A stretch of DNA of 6,516 nt, taken from assembly GCA_021809305.1 (NCBI GenBank), contig JAKBAF010000076.1:1-6516 (forward strand), in the 5' to 3' direction. This DNA is from a bacterium (GTDB lineage Bacteria; Chlamydiota; Chlamydiia; Chlamydiales; JAFEGQ01). Of the stretch, positions 5,233 to 6,516 are shown one piece after another (positions within the stretch are counted from its first letter, which is position 1; each line of letters starts with the position of its first letter). The notes beneath the pieces are model-generated. The model was given only the letters and a program-made list of their open reading frames with translations. It had not been told where the DNA came from and searched no databases. The position numbers and the translations under genes were made by a program.

Positions 5233-5754
5233 ATGGAATATGCAAAAATAGCTGAAGGCTATGTAGCCCCTTATGTTGTATCGAAAAACGCGACAAAGCA
5301 CAGTGGCAGGCCAGCAGCTCCCGTAACAAGCTACGCAACAAGCGCCGGCGTTGCTGCTTTTACGGCAGGAGCGCTTGTGCTTCTCAATAGATATACAAGC
5401 TCCTTAAGCCTTGCCCGTCAGGTTGCTTTGCCACTCGCTGCCTCGGTCTCGCTTATTGAACTTGCGAACCGCAAAGTCTCCCCAAGCCCGGTCGCCAGGG
5501 ACGCAACTAACTGGCGCAGGGAGGTTGTTAGCCCAGCTCTTCAAGCCATTCAGTGGGTGGTTTTTGCTGGCTCCTTAGCTCAGCTAAGATTCGTTCGGGA
5601 GATGAGCTCCCTTGGTAAGACAGCCGCAATCCTTGGCACCACGGCCTCGCTTGCAGGTATCGTTGAGGGCGGCTCGAACCAGATCTCCAAGCAGACAGTT
5701 AAGGGCTTCAACAAGCTTGTTAGCTGCTTCAAAGGCAACGGAGAGGACGAGTAG
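5233..5754 (+). CDS. Small hydrophobic protein of unknown function, single-module paralogue of the upstream gene
   Basis: I do not recognise this 173-residue protein. After a polar N-terminus (1-33) come four hydrophobic segments at about 36-51, 61-78, 100-118 and 127-145. A polar tail ends in acidic residues (GNGEDE). The order of features parallels each half of the preceding protein: GVAAFTAG at 39-46 compares with CAAFTVG, a Trp before the third segment (NWRREVV, 93-99) compares with HYREVLF, and a small-residue-rich fourth segment follows. I therefore infer a diverged single-copy paralogue. Pro, Ser and Ala are abundant. It lies 52 bp downstream of the 4269 gene with no terminator between, and a strong terminator follows, so the two likely form an operon. 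Membrane location is likely but segments are short; helical-hairpin insertion is possible. Function cannot be assigned. Confidence 0.8.
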   Translation: MEYAKIAEGYVAPYVVSKNATKHSGRPAAPVTSYATSAGVAAFTAGALVLLNRYTSSLSLARQVALPLAASVSLIELANRKVSPSPVARDATNWRREVVSPALQAIQWVVFAGSLAQLRFVREMSSLGKTAAILGTTASLAGIVEGGSNQISKQTVKGFNKLVSCFKGNGEDE

Positions 5755-5776
5755 TCAAGCTACCCCCTCCCTTTTT

Positions 5777-5816
5777 AAGTCCTGCTCCCAACGTCATAGG
5801 GAGCAGGACTTTTTTT
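5777..5816 (+). terminator. Strong intrinsic terminator after the membrane protein pair
   Basis: A perfect 13-bp stem (5777-5789 with 5799-5811, core GTCCTGCTCCC) encloses a 9-nt loop and runs into a T-tract (5810-5816). It lies 23 bases past the stop of the 5233 gene. On the opposite strand the stem would be followed by A residues, so it works in the plus direction only. Confidence 0.95.
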
Positions 5817-5852
5817 ATTCCTCCGTTTCTTCCTCTCCGAATGCATCTCCTC

Positions 5853-5881
5853 TTGCTTTTTAGCAAAAGGCTTTCTATATC
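5853..5881 (+). promoter_or_regulatory. Candidate promoter for the 5914 gene
   Basis: TTGCTT (5853-5858) and TATATC (5876-5881) are 17 bp apart, each matching four of six consensus bases. The -35 box is part of a 5-bp dyad (TTGCT with AGCAA, 5853-5866). The start point would be near 5888, some 26 bases before the ATG. Its place right after a terminator fits a new transcription unit. Confidence 0.45.
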
Positions 5882-5900
5882 TCTTGAGCACTAGCATTAC

Positions 5901-5905
5901 GGAGG
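5901..5905 (+). promoter_or_regulatory. Ribosome binding site fixing the 5914 start
   Basis: GGAGG lies eight bases before the ATG at 5914. It favours this start over the in-frame internal ATG at 6010, which has only GGAGC about 14 bases before it. Confidence 0.7.
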
Positions 5906-5913
5906 CACAGCCA

Positions 5914-6516
5914 ATGAGACGGAAATCCTTTCCAGAGACCCTCTTTTCGCAAAAGACCTTAAACACCGCACCCTCTCCATCCCTTTTGCGGAGCAAGGCT
6001 CTCTCTATTATGGGGCTCGGTGCCCTGACCGCCCTTCTCACCCTTTCAACCCCCATTTTCGCAACAAGCCCGTCTGGGAAACTCGCAAGAGGGGCGGGTA
6101 AACAGGGTAATAAGCCTTTCACCTACCAACCACTTCCCCAATCCCTCTCGGCCTTTGATGCTAACTATCTAAAGAGACTTGAGCAGGAGAATACTCGCCT
6201 ACAGGGGACTGTGCTTAGAATGCAGGAGGCGTCGCTCCAAGTAACCGAGCAGATCGCTGCAAGAGAGAGAGAGATTGAGGCGCTTCGATTAGAGCTAGCC
6301 TCAACAAGAGAGTGCCAAGAGCAAGACTTTCTGCGGCTGCGCAATCTGCTTATTGAAAAGGAGAGTCTTGTCGCGCAGATGCTTACGAATGAAGACGCCC
6401 TTTCCGAGGCCCTTGCTATGCGGGATGAACACCTCTCCTTTCTCGAATACATCCTATCAGAGCTGCGCGAAGGGACAGGTGAAAATCTCGCGCTAGAGGA
6501 GCAGTGCCTTCAACTG
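5914..6516 (+). CDS. Exported or membrane-anchored coiled-coil protein, truncated at window end
   Basis: The frame is open from the ATG to the last base (201 complete codons, no stop), so the C-terminus is missing. Residues 1-30 are basic and Ser/Pro-rich (begins MRRKSFPE). A hydrophobic stretch at about 31-50 (LSIMGLGALTALLTLSTPIFA) follows, and a signal peptidase-like site may lie after A50. The segment is thus an unusually late signal peptide or a membrane anchor. A Gly/Lys-rich linker (about 51-72) leads to a long charged helix from about 84 to the edge, with heptad-like Leu/Ile spacing (LKRLEQENTRLQ, REREIEALRLELA), so an extended coiled coil outside the membrane is likely. I do not recognise a family. 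The gene starts its own unit after the terminator at 5777-5816. Minus-strand frames in this stretch are antisense shadows. Confidence 0.75.
   Translation, partial: MRRKSFPETLFSQKTLNTAPSPSLLRSKALSIMGLGALTALLTLSTPIFATSPSGKLARGAGKQGNKPFTYQPLPQSLSAFDANYLKRLEQENTRLQGTVLRMQEASLQVTEQIAAREREIEALRLELASTRECQEQDFLRLRNLLIEKESLVAQMLTNEDALSEALAMRDEHLSFLEYILSELREGTGENLALEEQCLQL

Noticed and set aside
5775..6122. Minus-strand 115-residue frame
   Set aside because: It is antisense to the start of the exported coiled-coil gene and crosses the terminator. The plus frame has the ribosome site, signal segment and coiled coil.
6165..6452. Minus-strand Ser/Arg-rich 95-residue frame
   Set aside because: The Ser-rich composition is what the antisense of a Glu/Leu/Arg-rich coiled coil gives, so it is a shadow.
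1..6516. CRISPR array, tRNA or rRNA genes, integrase or transposase
   Set aside because: I saw no regularly spaced direct repeats, no cloverleaf-like segment and no recombinase motif on either strand, within what reading by eye can detect.

Overview
This looks like a compact bacterial chromosome segment of moderate GC content, with AT-rich intergenic spacers. The best guess for the source is a member of the Chlamydiota, probably an environmental (chlamydia-like) lineage. The guess rests on a conserved short coiled-coil/acidic protein overlapping hemW (from memory, similar to the CT053/CT052 pair of Chlamydia trachomatis), a TrmB with an 'EYCSGNG' SAM motif of the kind I associate with chlamydiae, a DacF-type penicillin-binding protein, and lineage-specific hydrophobic proteins. 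This is inference, since no database search was possible.

Layout. Positions 1-323 hold no convincing gene. They carry a long near-perfect inverted repeat (5-88), a degenerate second copy of parts of it (114-155), a short minus-strand reading frame that runs off the left edge, and a consensus-like minus-strand promoter (231-260). A minus-strand D,D-carboxypeptidase gene (dacF type, 324-1577) follows. A 246-bp divergent spacer then separates it from a plus-strand pair: a 150-residue coiled-coil/acidic protein (1824-2276) overlapping a radical-SAM gene of the HemW type (2260-3384). HemW converges, with a 3-bp gap, on minus-strand trmB (3388-4089). A second divergent spacer (4090-4268) holds good promoter candidates for both directions. 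Two plus-strand genes for hydrophobic proteins of unknown function follow (4269-5180 and 5233-5754) and end at a strong intrinsic terminator (5777-5816). A new plus-strand transcription unit then begins, a secreted or membrane-anchored coiled-coil protein (5914-6516, truncated by the window end).

How the genes relate. The recognisable genes are housekeeping: peptidoglycan stem-peptide trimming (DacF), heme handling (HemW) and tRNA m7G46 methylation (TrmB). They share no single pathway; the layout is two divergent spacers around one convergent pair. The most distinctive part is 4269-6516. The 303-residue membrane protein reads as two diverged copies of a four-hydrophobic-segment module, and its downstream neighbour reads as one copy of the same module. 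Together with the exported coiled-coil protein, this may be a lineage-specific envelope or host-interface cluster. Other points worth a look are the 30-bp-arm inverted repeat at the left edge and a KNG in place of the KTG motif in the carboxypeptidase.
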